Shown: piece by piece, positions 35,502-44,329 of the stretch
How positions within the stretch are numbered: the first letter of the stretch is position 1
Layout: each line of letters opens with the position of its first letter
Origin: Paenarthrobacter nitroguajacolicus
GTDB taxonomy: Bacteria; Actinomycetota; Actinomycetes; Actinomycetales; Micrococcaceae
Reading direction: 5' to 3'
DNA: 64,000 nucleotides
Assembly (NCBI RefSeq): GCF_007786235.1
Contig: NZ_VNFK01000001.1
Location: 1-64,000, forward strand
The notes under the pieces: model-generated
What the model was told of the DNA's origin: nothing
What the model saw: the letters and a program-made list of their open reading frames with translations, nothing else
Databases searched by the model: none
Program-made: the position numbers and the translations under genes

Positions 35502-37334
35502 CTACTCGCCGAGGATTTCGGCGGCCTCCAGCCATTCGAGCTCGAGGCCCTCTTTCTCCTCCAGCAACTCCTGCAGCTTGGCGTTGAGCTCAGCCAGGGC
35601 ATCGAAGTCACCGGATTCGGACTTCGCTGCCATCTGCGTGTGGAGTTTCTCCTCCTGCTGCGCGATCTTGCCAAGCTGACGATCGATCCTGTTGAGGTCC
35701 TTGCGGGCTTCGCGCTTCTCGGCTTCACTGGCACCGGACGGAGCGGCAGCGGGCGAAGAAGAGCCGCTGGCAGAAGTCGGCGCACCGGATCCCCCACCAA
35801 CAGCGCCCGACGCCAAGGCGGCTTCACGCAGTTCGAGGTACTGGTCCACACCCCCGGGCAGGCCACGGAGTTTGCCATCGCCGAGCAAAGCCATCTGGTT
35901 GTCTGTGACGCGTTCCAGGAGGTAGCGGTCGTGGCTGACCACCACGAGCGTCCCGGGCCATCCGTCCAGGACGTCTTCGACGGCGGCAAGGGTGTCGGTA
36001 TCCAGGTCATTGGTGGGTTCGTCGAGCATGAGCACGTTGGGCTCCCCCACCAGCAGGCGCAAGAGCTGGAGTCGGCGTCGCTCACCACCGGAGAGGTCGC
36101 TGACGGGGGTCCACTGCTTTTCCTTGGTGAAGCCGAGCTGTTCCACCAGCTGTCCGGCGGTGAATTCCTTCCCGCCCACGCTGAAGGACCGCTTTTCGCG
36201 CTCGATGACTTCGATTACGCGCAAATCCGAGACGTCGTCCAGCTCTTTGACGTCCTGCGTGAGCACGGCGGTGACCACGGTCTTGCCGCGCTTTACCTTG
36301 CCGGAGGTCGGCTGGATCTCACCGTTGAGCAGTTTCAGGAGGGTGGACTTGCCGGCTCCGTTGACGCCGACCAGCCCGAGTCGTTCGCCCGGGGCAAGTC
36401 GCAGAGTGATGTTGTTGAACAGCTTTTGGCCGTCCTCGCCGCCTTGGAAGTCCAACGTCACGTTTTCTAGGTCCAGCACGTCCTTGCCCAACCGGGCCGT
36501 GGCCATCTTGCTGAGCGCTACCGAGTCACGAGGATCCGGCACGTCTGCGATGAGGTCGTTGGCGGCTTCGATGCGGAATTTCGGCTTGGCGGTACGGGCA
36601 GGCGCGCCGCGCCTCAGCCAGGCAAGTTCCTTTTTGACCAGCTGCTGGCGTTTACCTTCGACGACGGCGGCCATGCGGTCCCGCTCGGCGCGCGCCAGGA
36701 CGTAGGCGGCGTATCCGCCGTCGAACATGTCCACCATGGCGTCGTGGACTTCCCAGGTGTAATTGCAGACTTCATCGAGGAACCAGCGGTCGTGGGTGAC
36801 CACCAGGAACGCGCCCTGGTTGGCGCGCCAGCGTGTCTTCAGGTGCCGGGCCAGCCAGGCGACGCCTTCGACGTCGAGGTGGTTGGTGGGTTCGTCCAGC
36901 ATGATGACGTCGTGGTCTTCGATGAGGAGCTTGGCCAGCGCAACGCGGCGTTTCTGTCCGCCGGAGAGAGCATGGACGTTGGCGTGCCAATCGACGTCGC
37001 CCACAAGGCCACCCATGACTTCGCGGATCTTGGCGTTGGCCGCCCATTCGTGATCCGCGCGGTCGCCCACAATCGCAGCGCCAACGGTCAGGTCGCCGTC
37101 GAGTACGTCGCCTTGGTCCAAGTAGCCGACGTTGACGTCACCACGTTTGGTGACGCGGCCCGAATCCGGGGTGGACCGGAGGGCCAGGAGGCGCATGAGG
37201 GTCGACTTACCGTCGCCATTGCGGCCCACCATGCCGATGCGGTCGCCATCCTCCAAGCCGAGGGTAACGCCGTCGAGGACAGTGCGGGTCGCGAACGAAA
37301 CGGTGAGGTTTTCGCCGCCAAGCAGGTGGGCCAA
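35502..37334 (-). CDS. ABC-F family ATP-binding protein (Uup/EttA-like)
   Basis: A 610-residue soluble protein with two ABC cassettes and no membrane part. Cassette 1 has Walker A GRNGDGKST, signature LSGGQKRR and MLDEPTNHLD. Cassette 2 has GVNGAGKST, LSGGERRR and MLDEPTNDLD. The C-terminal 100 residues are a Gly/Ser/Ala-rich linker and a charged coiled coil, as in Uup-type members. ABC-F proteins act on ribosomes or, for Uup, at branched DNA; which applies here is not decided. The start is TTG at 37334. It follows ispE by 36 bp at the end of the tatD-rpf-rsmA-ispE set. Confidence 0.92.
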   Translation of the reverse strand: MAHLLGGENLTVSFATRTVLDGVTLGLEDGDRIGMVGRNGDGKSTLMRLLALRSTPDSGRVTKRGDVNVGYLDQGDVLDGDLTVGAAIVGDRADHEWAANAKIREVMGGLVGDVDWHANVHALSGGQKRRVALAKLLIEDHDVIMLDEPTNHLDVEGVAWLARHLKTRWRANQGAFLVVTHDRWFLDEVCNYTWEVHDAMVDMFDGGYAAYVLARAERDRMAAVVEGKRQQLVKKELAWLRRGAPARTAKPKFRIEAANDLIADVPDPRDSVALSKMATARLGKDVLDLENVTLDFQGGEDGQKLFNNITLRLAPGERLGLVGVNGAGKSTLLKLLNGEIQPTSGKVKRGKTVVTAVLTQDVKELDDVSDLRVIEVIEREKRSFSVGGKEFTAGQLVEQLGFTKEKQWTPVSDLSGGERRRLQLLRLLVGEPNVLMLDEPTNDLDTDTLAAVEDVLDGWPGTLVVVSHDRYLLERVTDNQMALLGDGKLRGLPGGVDQYLELREAALASGAVGGGSGAPTSASGSSSPAAAPSGASEAEKREARKDLNRIDRQLGKIAQQEEKLHTQMAAKSESGDFDALAELNAKLQELLEEKEGLELEWLEAAEILGE

Positions 37335-37370
37335 TGGGTACTACTTTCTCAGGCTGGAATGCGGGAGGTA

Positions 37371-38363
37371 CTAAAGGAGGGTATCGGAGATGATCCGGGC
37401 GCCCGGCACCGGGCCGTGCACCGCCAGGGCTGTGTGGCCACGGTGCGTCAACTCATCTGCAAGAACGCTGGCAGCCACGGAATCCCTGGCCAGCAGCGCG
37501 ATGGTTGGACCGGAGCCGGACACCATGCCGGCCAGGGCGCCCCGCGCTTCGCCAAGTCCGATGGTGTCACGGAGTTGCGGCGCCAAGGTGATGGAAGCGC
37601 GCTGGAGGTCATTGATGAGCACCCGGCTCAGAGTCTCTGGATCGCCGTTGCGTAGTGCCTGGAGGATGGTGGGATCCACGTCCACGGGCTCGGGAATTTC
37701 CACGCCTTCGGAATCACGGAGTCCATCAAGGGTGCGGAAGACGTCGGGTGTCGAGAGTCCGTAGTCTGCGAAGACAAGGACCCAATCCGTTTGCGCCTTG
37801 GCCAAGGCGGGCGACAGTTTGTCACCCACGCCAAGCCCGACGGCGGTGCCACCCAGGAGCGAGAACGGCACGTCGGCACCCAGCTCGGCTGCCAGATGAG
37901 CTAATTCTTCGCGGGACAGACCACTGTTCCACAGGGCATCGCAGGCAAGCAGGGTTGCTGCGGCGTCTGCCGAGCCCCCGCCCATGCCGCCGGACACCGG
38001 CACGCGCTTGGTGATTTCGAGGTGCACCCCGGTTGGTTTCTCGGACATCTCCGCCATGATGGCTGCGGCCTTGTAGGCGAGGTTGCGCTCGTCCAACGGG
38101 ATGTCGACGCCGTCCAGGTCCAGCGTGCTGTCGGGGCTGATGCTGACGGTAATTCCTTCAGCCTCGGTGCTGGTGGCCGCCACTTCCTCGTACAGGGAAA
38201 CGGCAAGGTAGACGCTGGCCACCGAGTGGTAACCGTCAGGCCGGAGCGGCCCGACGCTCAGGGAGACGTTGACCTTCCCGGGAGCTTTGACCCGGACCGT
38301 CCGGGCATGAAAGCGCTCCCCCACGAAGGGGAGGCTGCTTGGCTTGCGGGTGCCCGGGTTCAT
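37371..38363 (-). CDS. ispE: 4-diphosphocytidyl-2-C-methyl-D-erythritol kinase
   Basis: IspE phosphorylates CDP-methylerythritol in the non-mevalonate isoprenoid pathway. The 330-residue protein has the GHMP kinase motifs: [14 protein letters not shown] at the N-terminus, [17 protein letters not shown] as the ATP-binding loop, and [12 protein letters not shown] near the C-terminus. Its ATG overlaps the rsmA stop by 4 bp (ATGA). A longer in-frame start would lie inside rsmA and is rejected. Confidence 0.95.
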   Translation of the reverse strand: MNPGTRKPSSLPFVGERFHARTVRVKAPGKVNVSLSVGPLRPDGYHSVASVYLAVSLYEEVAATSTEAEGITVSISPDSTLDLDGVDIPLDERNLAYKAAAIMAEMSEKPTGVHLEITKRVPVSGGMGGGSADAAATLLACDALWNSGLSREELAHLAAELGADVPFSLLGGTAVGLGVGDKLSPALAKAQTDWVLVFADYGLSTPDVFRTLDGLRDSEGVEIPEPVDVDPTILQALRNGDPETLSRVLINDLQRASITLAPQLRDTIGLGEARGALAGMVSGSGPTIALLARDSVAASVLADELTHRGHTALAVHGPVPGARIISDTLL

Positions 38364-39241
38364 GCGTCCACGGGGTGGCGGGCTTCGGCGATCTTGACGT
38401 AGGCAGAGATGTCCAGGACCTCGCCGCGCGCCGTCGGGTCGACGCCTGCAGCAACAAGGCACCGCTCGGCCTCTGCAGCGCTTCCGGCCCAACCGGCCAG
38501 TGCGGCCCGAAGGGTTTTCCGACGCTGGGCGAAGGCGGCATCGATAACGGCAAAAACCTGCTCGCGGGTGGCGTGGGTTTCGGGCGGATCGTGGCGGGTG
38601 AACGCCACGAGCCCCGAGTGGATCTTCGGTGCCGGCCAGAAAACGTTCATGCCAATGACACCTGCCTTGCGCATGTGTCCGTACCAAGCCGCCTTAACCG
38701 ACGGCACGCCGTAGATCTTGGAACCAGGAGTTGCAGCAAGGCGGTCGGCCACCTCATCCTGCACCATGACCAGGCCATGCTGGAGGCTGGGGAAATGCTG
38801 CAAGAGGTGCAGGACCACCGGAACGGCCACGTTGTAGGGCAGGTTGGCCACCAACGCAGTGGGAGGCACAGGCAATTCCGTCACCTTCATGGCGTCCGAC
38901 AGGACCAGGTGGAAGTTGTCTTCCGCCTCGGGCCGCCAAGTACGCACGGTTTCGGGCAGCTTTTCGGCCAGCACGGGGTCGATCTCCACCGCCACCACGG
39001 TTTTGGCTGCGTCCAGCAAACCGAGCGTCAAGGAACCCAGCCCCGGACCGACCTCCAGGACGGTTTCGCCGGCGTCGATATTGGCAGCCGCCACGATCCT
39101 GCGGATCGTGTTGCCGTCAATCACAAAGTTCTGCCCCAAGGTCTTCGTGGGGCGTACACCGATTTCCTCGGCAAGCCGTCGGATGTCTGTGGCGCCCAGC
39201 AAAGGCGCGACGGCGGCGGGTTCGGAATTCGGTTCAGTCAC
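38360..39241 (-). CDS. rsmA: 16S rRNA (adenine1518-N6/adenine1519-N6)-dimethyltransferase
   Basis: RsmA (KsgA) dimethylates two adjacent adenines in helix 45 of 16S rRNA during 30S maturation. The 293-residue protein has [12 protein letters not shown], the SAM motif [15 protein letters not shown] and the catalytic [10 protein letters not shown]. The start is GTG at 39241 with a weak ribosome binding site. It lies 26 bp after rpf and overlaps ispE by 4 bp. Confidence 0.95.
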   Translation of the reverse strand: MTEPNSEPAAVAPLLGATDIRRLAEEIGVRPTKTLGQNFVIDGNTIRRIVAAANIDAGETVLEVGPGLGSLTLGLLDAAKTVVAVEIDPVLAEKLPETVRTWRPEAEDNFHLVLSDAMKVTELPVPPTALVANLPYNVAVPVVLHLLQHFPSLQHGLVMVQDEVADRLAATPGSKIYGVPSVKAAWYGHMRKAGVIGMNVFWPAPKIHSGLVAFTRHDPPETHATREQVFAVIDAAFAQRRKTLRAALAGWAGSAAEAERCLVAAGVDPTARGEVLDISAYVKIAEARHPVDA

Positions 39242-39267
39242 CTAGGTATCGTATCGCCTGTGCGGGG

Positions 39268-40422
39268 TCAGGCTGCGTGCGCGCAGCCCCAGTCGCGGAG
39301 GCCGTTCTTGGCGTAGAGGCGGTTGGCGATATCGATCTGCTGTGCTTTGGAGGCGAGGCTGGCGTTGGGAGCGTACGCTCCGCCACCGTTGGCGAGCCAG
39401 GTGGGGCTGGAGAATTGCAGCCCACCGTAGTACCCGTTACCCGTGTTGATGGACCAGTTTCCACCCGATTCGCACTGGGCGATCCTGTCCCACATGGCTT
39501 CGTTCGGGGCGCCCGTGGGGCCGCTGCTGGCCGCTGCAGCTGCCTTGGTGGGCGTAGCTGCGGGGCGTGCCTTGGTGCCGACGCTGACCTTTTCGGCTAC
39601 CGGCTTGGTGGTCACGTTGCTGGAGACCAGCGTGCGGGAAGCTTCGCGTCCGTCAACGAGGACCAGCTTGAAGCTCTTGACCAAGGACCCGGCTACACCC
39701 TTTTGGGTTACCTTCTCTTCGCCCTTGAAGAGTTCGGCGGTTTCGGTCTTGACGCTTTCGAACGGCACTTCTTCAGTGGCCTCGGCGGTCTTGCTGGTGT
39801 CCACGCGGGAGACCTTGATCACCATGTCCTGGATGACGGGAGCGTTCCCGGGCTGGGAGATGCGGTCATTGGCGCCCACGGTGATGCCTGCGTCCTTGAG
39901 GACGGTGGCGACATCGGCCGCCGTCGTGGTGGTGCTGGTGTCCTTGCCGTCGGCCACCACGCTGATGGTCTTGGGCGTGGAGATGGAGACGAAGGAACCG
40001 GTCACTTCCAGCGAAGCTTCCTTCGGCTGGGAAACTTCGGAGGAACTGGCGACGCCGAGTTCACTCACCAGGCCGGCTACGTCAGGGGCAGTCGTGTTGA
40101 CGGTCTTCCGGGCGCCGTCCAACTCGATGGACACGGCCTTGGCAAGGTTGATGTTCACCACGGAGCCGTTTTCAACGCGGGCGTCGAGGGCGGGCGAAAT
40201 GCGGTCGGAGTCCTTCAGTTCCACTTTGGCTGCCTTGACCACTTGGTCAACGGTGCCGCCAAAGGTCTGGACGGAGCTCACCTTGCCATCAACGTTGAGG
40301 GTGACTGTCTTGTTGTTGCCCACAAAGGCGACAACACCCACCACCAGCGCTGCGACAACCAGCAACTGGGCACCAACCTTGAGGAAGCTGAACTTGCCAT
40401 CCGTTGTGAAGAACTTGATCAC
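39268..40422 (-). CDS. rpfB: Resuscitation-promoting factor (RpfB-type)
   Basis: A 384-residue secreted or membrane-anchored cell-wall lytic enzyme that helps dormant cells resume growth. An N-terminal membrane segment (about residues 14-36) is followed by three DUF348 repeats (starting near VTLNVDGKVSS, VSIELDGARKT and ISVVADGKDTS), a G5-like domain (about 230-285), an Ala/Pro/Thr linker, and the C-terminal transglycosylase domain. That domain has the catalytic Glu in QCESGGNW and YYGGLQFSSPTW. The start is GTG at 40422. The setting tatD-rpfB-rsmA-ispE is the classical actinobacterial one. Confidence 0.94.
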   Translation of the reverse strand: MIKFFTTDGKFSFLKVGAQLLVVAALVVGVVAFVGNNKTVTLNVDGKVSSVQTFGGTVDQVVKAAKVELKDSDRISPALDARVENGSVVNINLAKAVSIELDGARKTVNTTAPDVAGLVSELGVASSSEVSQPKEASLEVTGSFVSISTPKTISVVADGKDTSTTTTAADVATVLKDAGITVGANDRISQPGNAPVIQDMVIKVSRVDTSKTAEATEEVPFESVKTETAELFKGEEKVTQKGVAGSLVKSFKLVLVDGREASRTLVSSNVTTKPVAEKVSVGTKARPAATPTKAAAAASSGPTGAPNEAMWDRIAQCESGGNWSINTGNGYYGGLQFSSPTWLANGGGAYAPNASLASKAQQIDIANRLYAKNGLRDWGCAHAA

Positions 40423-40492
40423 GATTGCCCATAACTCTCAGACCATCCGGGCACGGGGAAAAGCACAAAGGTAATGCCAGCCGCAAAACTGA

Positions 40493-40518
40493 GGGGCCAG
40501 GCCGTAAAGCCTGGTCCC
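40493..40518 (-). promoter_or_regulatory. Hairpin in the rpfB leader
   Basis: On the minus strand GGGACCAGGC pairs with GCCTGGCCCC (one G-U equivalent) around TTTACG. It sits 71-96 bp upstream of the rpfB start in a 291-bp gap after tatD. It may be a terminator for tatD or part of a regulatory leader; I could not match it to a known riboswitch. Confidence 0.5.
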
Positions 40519-40713
40519 ACTCTTGCTGCCGGCATCTGCGCCGCCAAAATACATTCAACTGATGGGTCCGGAATTAACCGAACCAGTTGTCCGCAGGCCT
40601 TCCCCGACCCCGGCTACTTGTTTAACACAGTAACCGATCCGTTATAAACCAACCAAGATTTCTGCATACCCGGTATCCACGCCAAGGACGGCCGGGGAAC
40701 CGTCAAAGCCTCT

Positions 40714-41610
40714 CTAGCCCCAGGATCCGTAGGCCTGCAGCGTGTTGTCAGCCAGTCGTGAACAGAGTTCGGAAAGGTCATCTCCTGTCACTTCCGCCAT
40801 GGATCGAACCGTGTAGGGAACCATGTAGCTCGCGTTCGGCCGGCCACGGTATGGGTGCGGCGTCAGGAATGGCGAATCGGTTTCCACCAGGACCCTGGCA
40901 GGCTCGGCGATGGCCAGTGCTCCGCGAAGATTTCCCGCGTTCTTGAAGGTCATGGTCCCAGCGAAGGACATGTACCAACCATTCCGGTTGCAGATCCGGG
41001 CCAGTTCCTCATCCCCGGAGAAGCAATGAAAAACGACGCGCTCGGGCGCTCCCTCTTCCCGCAGGACCTGGACCACGTCGTCGTGAGCGTCACGGTCGTG
41101 GATCTGCAAGGTCAGCCCCAGCCGCTTGGCGATGTCAATGTGGCGACGGAAGGAGTAGCGCTGATGCACCAGGCCGTCGCCGTGGGTACGGAAGAAGTCC
41201 AACCCGGTTTCGCCAATGGCGCGGATACGCGGGTGGGCTGCCAGTTCTTCGATCTCAGCGAGCGCCGATTCCAGCTCCCCGCGGCCTGCGTAAACCGGCG
41301 CGTCGTTGGGGTGGATCGCCACGGCGCCAAGGAGTCGCGGATCAGCGTCCACGGCCTGCACGGTGAAACGGGAGGATTCGAGGTCGCAGCCCACCTGCAC
41401 GGCCCCTTGCACGCCCACGGCCTCCGCCGAGTCCATCGCATCCCGAACGGAGACCTCCAGCAGGCCGTGCCGGAAGTCCAGGTGGGTGTGGTTATCCATC
41501 ACCGGCACGGGCAGTGGCTCAGGTGCCGGCGGGTATTCCCTGCGGGAATCTGTTTCTTCTGTTGCGCCTGATGACGCACGGTACGGAGCAGGGGCGAGGG
41601 AATTGCACAT
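40714..41610 (-). CDS. tatD: TatD family metal-dependent hydrolase
   Basis: A 298-residue TIM-barrel metallohydrolase of the TatD DNase family. The metal ligands are visible in MDNHTHLDF, GETGLDFFRTHGD, LQIHDRDAHDD, FHCFSGD and VLVETDSPFL. It lies upstream of rpfB-rsmA-ispE, as in other actinobacteria. GGAAGC precedes the ATG. The first 36 residues are an extra low-complexity leader before the conserved core. It is divergent from the moxR gene. Confidence 0.93.
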   Translation of the reverse strand: MCNSLAPAPYRASSGATEETDSRREYPPAPEPLPVPVMDNHTHLDFRHGLLEVSVRDAMDSAEAVGVQGAVQVGCDLESSRFTVQAVDADPRLLGAVAIHPNDAPVYAGRGELESALAEIEELAAHPRIRAIGETGLDFFRTHGDGLVHQRYSFRRHIDIAKRLGLTLQIHDRDAHDDVVQVLREEGAPERVVFHCFSGDEELARICNRNGWYMSFAGTMTFKNAGNLRGALAIAEPARVLVETDSPFLTPHPYRGRPNASYMVPYTVRSMAEVTGDDLSELCSRLADNTLQAYGSWG

Positions 41611-41783
41611 GCTTCCACTTTATTCGGACCGTGGTCCTCCCCCGGCCGCGATAAATTCCACTTGGCACATAAATTCCCCGGAGCACTATGTCAGCTACGG
41701 CCAATTGCTGGGTAGTCTGGAACGGACAGGCGGCCAACACCGGGAGTTTTGTTGCCACCGTGGCCACGGCTGAAGGGCATTTC

Positions 41784-42872
41784 ATGGAGTCCAAGCGACA
41801 AGTCACCGTTGAACCCTCCCCTCTCCAGGGCGAGGCTTACACCGCGCTGCCACGGGATGGCGCCGGACTCAACGGGCACAAGCCGCAGGTTATGGACGCG
41901 GAACGGTTCCATGATGCCAGCGAGCGCATCCTCGGTTCCATCAACAAGGTCATCGACGGGAAAGCGGAGGCTGCCAAGCTCGCGCTCACCGTCCTGCTCG
42001 CCCAAGGCCATCTTCTGCTGGAGGACGTTCCCGGCGTTGGAAAGACCCTTCTGGCCAAGACCCTGGCAAGGACGGTGGACTGTACGGTCTCCCGCATCCA
42101 GTTCACCCCGGACCTGCTGCCCTCCGATGTGACCGGTGTGTCCATCTACAACCAGTCCTCCCGGCAGTTCGAGTTCCGCCCCGGAGCAGTGTTTGCGAAC
42201 ATCGTGATCGGCGATGAAATCAATCGGGCTTCGGCCAAGACCCAGTCCGCCCTCCTTGAATGCATGGAGGAACACCAGGTCACGGTGGATGGACATTCGT
42301 ACCAACTGGGGTTGCCGTTCATGGTTGTAGCGACCCAGAACCCCATTGAAATGGAGGGCACGTATCCGTTGCCCGAGGCCCAGCGCGACCGTTTCATGGC
42401 GAGAATTTCCATGGGCTACCCGGACAAGGACGCCGAGATCGAGATGCTGGAGACGCACCAGGCGTCCTCGCCACTGGTCAAGGTGACTCCGGTGGTCACG
42501 GCCAGCGACGTTGCTGCAATGGTCTCCACGGTCCAGCAGGTATATGTGTCCACTGCCATCAAGGAGTACACGGTGGCCATCGGCCGTGCCACCCGCGACA
42601 GCGCACGGCTCCGCCTGGGCGCAAGTCCCCGGTCCTTGCTGCAGTTGTTGCGGGCGGCCAAGGCCACAGCCGCACTGGATGGCCGTGATTTCGTCCTCCC
42701 GGATGATGTGGTGGACGTGGCCGAATCGGTGCTCGCCCACCGCATCATCCTGGACCGCAAAGCAGCAAGCTCGGGCGATACTCCGCAGAGCATCCTTCGG
42801 GGCATCCTTGCCTCCCTGCCGGTTGCCCAGGAACCGCCCGGTGCGTGGCGCAGGGACAGGCACGCCGTTTAG
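41784..42872 (+). CDS. MoxR-type AAA+ ATPase
   Basis: A 362-residue cytosolic AAA+ chaperone-like ATPase. It has Walker A in EDVPGVGKTLLAKTLA, Walker B in IVIGDEINRASAKTQ and sensor residues in VVATQNPIEMEGTYPL. MoxR proteins typically act with the DUF58 and transglutaminase proteins encoded next to them, possibly to remodel or activate membrane or secreted complexes. The frame opens at 41688, but the ATG at 41784 (MESKRQVTVEP) has GAAGGG upstream and is preferred. It is the first gene of a three-gene operon. Confidence 0.92.
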   Translation: MESKRQVTVEPSPLQGEAYTALPRDGAGLNGHKPQVMDAERFHDASERILGSINKVIDGKAEAAKLALTVLLAQGHLLLEDVPGVGKTLLAKTLARTVDCTVSRIQFTPDLLPSDVTGVSIYNQSSRQFEFRPGAVFANIVIGDEINRASAKTQSALLECMEEHQVTVDGHSYQLGLPFMVVATQNPIEMEGTYPLPEAQRDRFMARISMGYPDKDAEIEMLETHQASSPLVKVTPVVTASDVAAMVSTVQQVYVSTAIKEYTVAIGRATRDSARLRLGASPRSLLQLLRAAKATAALDGRDFVLPDDVVDVAESVLAHRIILDRKAASSGDTPQSILRGILASLPVAQEPPGAWRRDRHAV

Positions 42873-42886
42873 GAGGCAGGCAGCTA

Positions 42887-44329
42887 ATGGCACTCGTGGA
42901 TCGGCTTCCCAAGCACTTGTTCACCAACCGTGGCTGGGGACTGCTGGCGGCCGGGGCGCTTTCCCTGGGGTGTGCCTATGTCATGGGCCGGCGCGACCTC
43001 CTGACGCTGGCTGTGCTGTTGCTCCTCCTGCCACTGGTCTCCCTGGCCGGTGTCCGCGTACTCAAACCAAAATTCCAGGTGTACCGGGAGTTCAATCCAT
43101 CCACGGTGGAAACGGCAAGTACCACCACTGTCCGCTTGGCCGTTGCGCGGTCTTCGTATTCCACGGGACACGTGATCATGGAGGAGCAATTGCCTCCCCG
43201 TTTTGGCGAGCCACCCGCTTTCCGTTTCCCGGCGCGATCCGCCTCCGGCGGCACCAGCCGCTACGAGTACCATTTGCGCTCGGGGAAGCGGGGACAGTTC
43301 CGGATTGGTCCGGTGACTGCGGAGTTCAGTGATCCCTTCGGTTTGTCGCTGCGCCGGCATTCAATCGACGACGGCGACATCCTCACCGTGACGCCGGCCG
43401 CCGTCGAACTTCCCGTCACGGGCCTGGCGGGAGCGCGCGGCAACGACGGTGTGACGGCAACGCGCATCCGCGCGAACCCCAGTGATGACGACATCATGAC
43501 CCGCGAATACCGGCACGGAGATCCCATGCGCCGCGTACATTGGGCGGCCACGGCGCGTCACGGGCAACTCATGGTGCGCCAGGAAGAATCGGTGACCACG
43601 CCGGAAGCCACCCTCATACTGGACCAACGTTTTACCGCCTTCGCTGCCGGAGCGGGGTCAGTGTTCGGCAGCCACGACGAAGACTCGGACCTGGTGACCA
43701 GTCCCAATTTCGAGTGGATTGTCACGGCCGCCATGTCCGTCACTGCCCACTTGGCGGAATGGAATTACTCTCTCCGGGTCCTTGACGCCTTTGGCAACCC
43801 TGCGTTCCTCCGGTCGCGTTCTGCACCGGAGCCGGACACGGAGGAGTTCTCCGGTGCGGGTGGCTTGCAGGCCATCGCAGAAGGACTGGCCGCCATAGAG
43901 CTCAGCGGCCCCCGGCACGCAAGGGCTGAACATCACCGGTCCGAGCAACATGGCGGCGAGCACCGGGACCCCGGCGCGCAAGGGGACACTGCCGACTCAG
44001 CTTTTGACGACCACCTCATGGATAAGCTCTCGGCTCACCGTTTGCGAGGTCCCCTCCTGGCGCTGGTGGGAAACATGACGCTCGCCGAAGCCAGGGCCTT
44101 GGCGCCCGCGGCAGCCTATGGCGCCAACGCTTTCGCCTTGGTGGTGACGGACGCTTCACGAAATAACGATGATGTGCTGGAGATCCTCCGCATCGCGGGC
44201 TGGCGGGTGGCCGCAGTGACGTCCAAAACCCACTTGACGGCGGCTTGGTCGGCATTCGATGAGGGTGGCATCGTGGCCGCGGCAGGAGCTGCGATGGACG
44301 TACGGCGCGGAGCGGCGGTGCCACGATGA
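42887..44329 (+). CDS. DUF58 domain protein
   Basis: A 480-residue protein with two N-terminal membrane segments (about residues 14-50) and the DUF58 motif region around DIMTREYRHGDPMRRVHWAA (the conserved R-Y-x-x-G-D-x-x-R-x-I/V-x-W type). The C-terminal part has a von Willebrand A-like layout. AGGAGG lies before the ATG at 42887. Its end overlaps the next gene by 4 bp (ATGA). A His/Glu-rich insert (residues about 345-370) is unusual. It is a partner of the adjacent MoxR ATPase. Confidence 0.9.
   Translation: MALVDRLPKHLFTNRGWGLLAAGALSLGCAYVMGRRDLLTLAVLLLLLPLVSLAGVRVLKPKFQVYREFNPSTVETASTTTVRLAVARSSYSTGHVIMEEQLPPRFGEPPAFRFPARSASGGTSRYEYHLRSGKRGQFRIGPVTAEFSDPFGLSLRRHSIDDGDILTVTPAAVELPVTGLAGARGNDGVTATRIRANPSDDDIMTREYRHGDPMRRVHWAATARHGQLMVRQEESVTTPEATLILDQRFTAFAAGAGSVFGSHDEDSDLVTSPNFEWIVTAAMSVTAHLAEWNYSLRVLDAFGNPAFLRSRSAPEPDTEEFSGAGGLQAIAEGLAAIELSGPRHARAEHHRSEQHGGEHRDPGAQGDTADSAFDDHLMDKLSAHRLRGPLLALVGNMTLAEARALAPAAAYGANAFALVVTDASRNNDDVLEILRIAGWRVAAVTSKTHLTAAWSAFDEGGIVAAAGAAMDVRRGAAVPR

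Noticed and set aside
35195-36088. Minus-strand coding frame of 297 codons through array 2 with repeats such as VGFWGSLSH
   Set aside because: It is produced by translating the tandem repeat and then runs antisense-frame through the ABC-F gene; it has no ribosome binding site and no independent conservation.
40423-40713. c-di-AMP (ydaO) riboswitch before rpfB
   Set aside because: The conserved sequence blocks of that riboswitch could not be found by eye; only a hairpin is supported, so no riboswitch is called.
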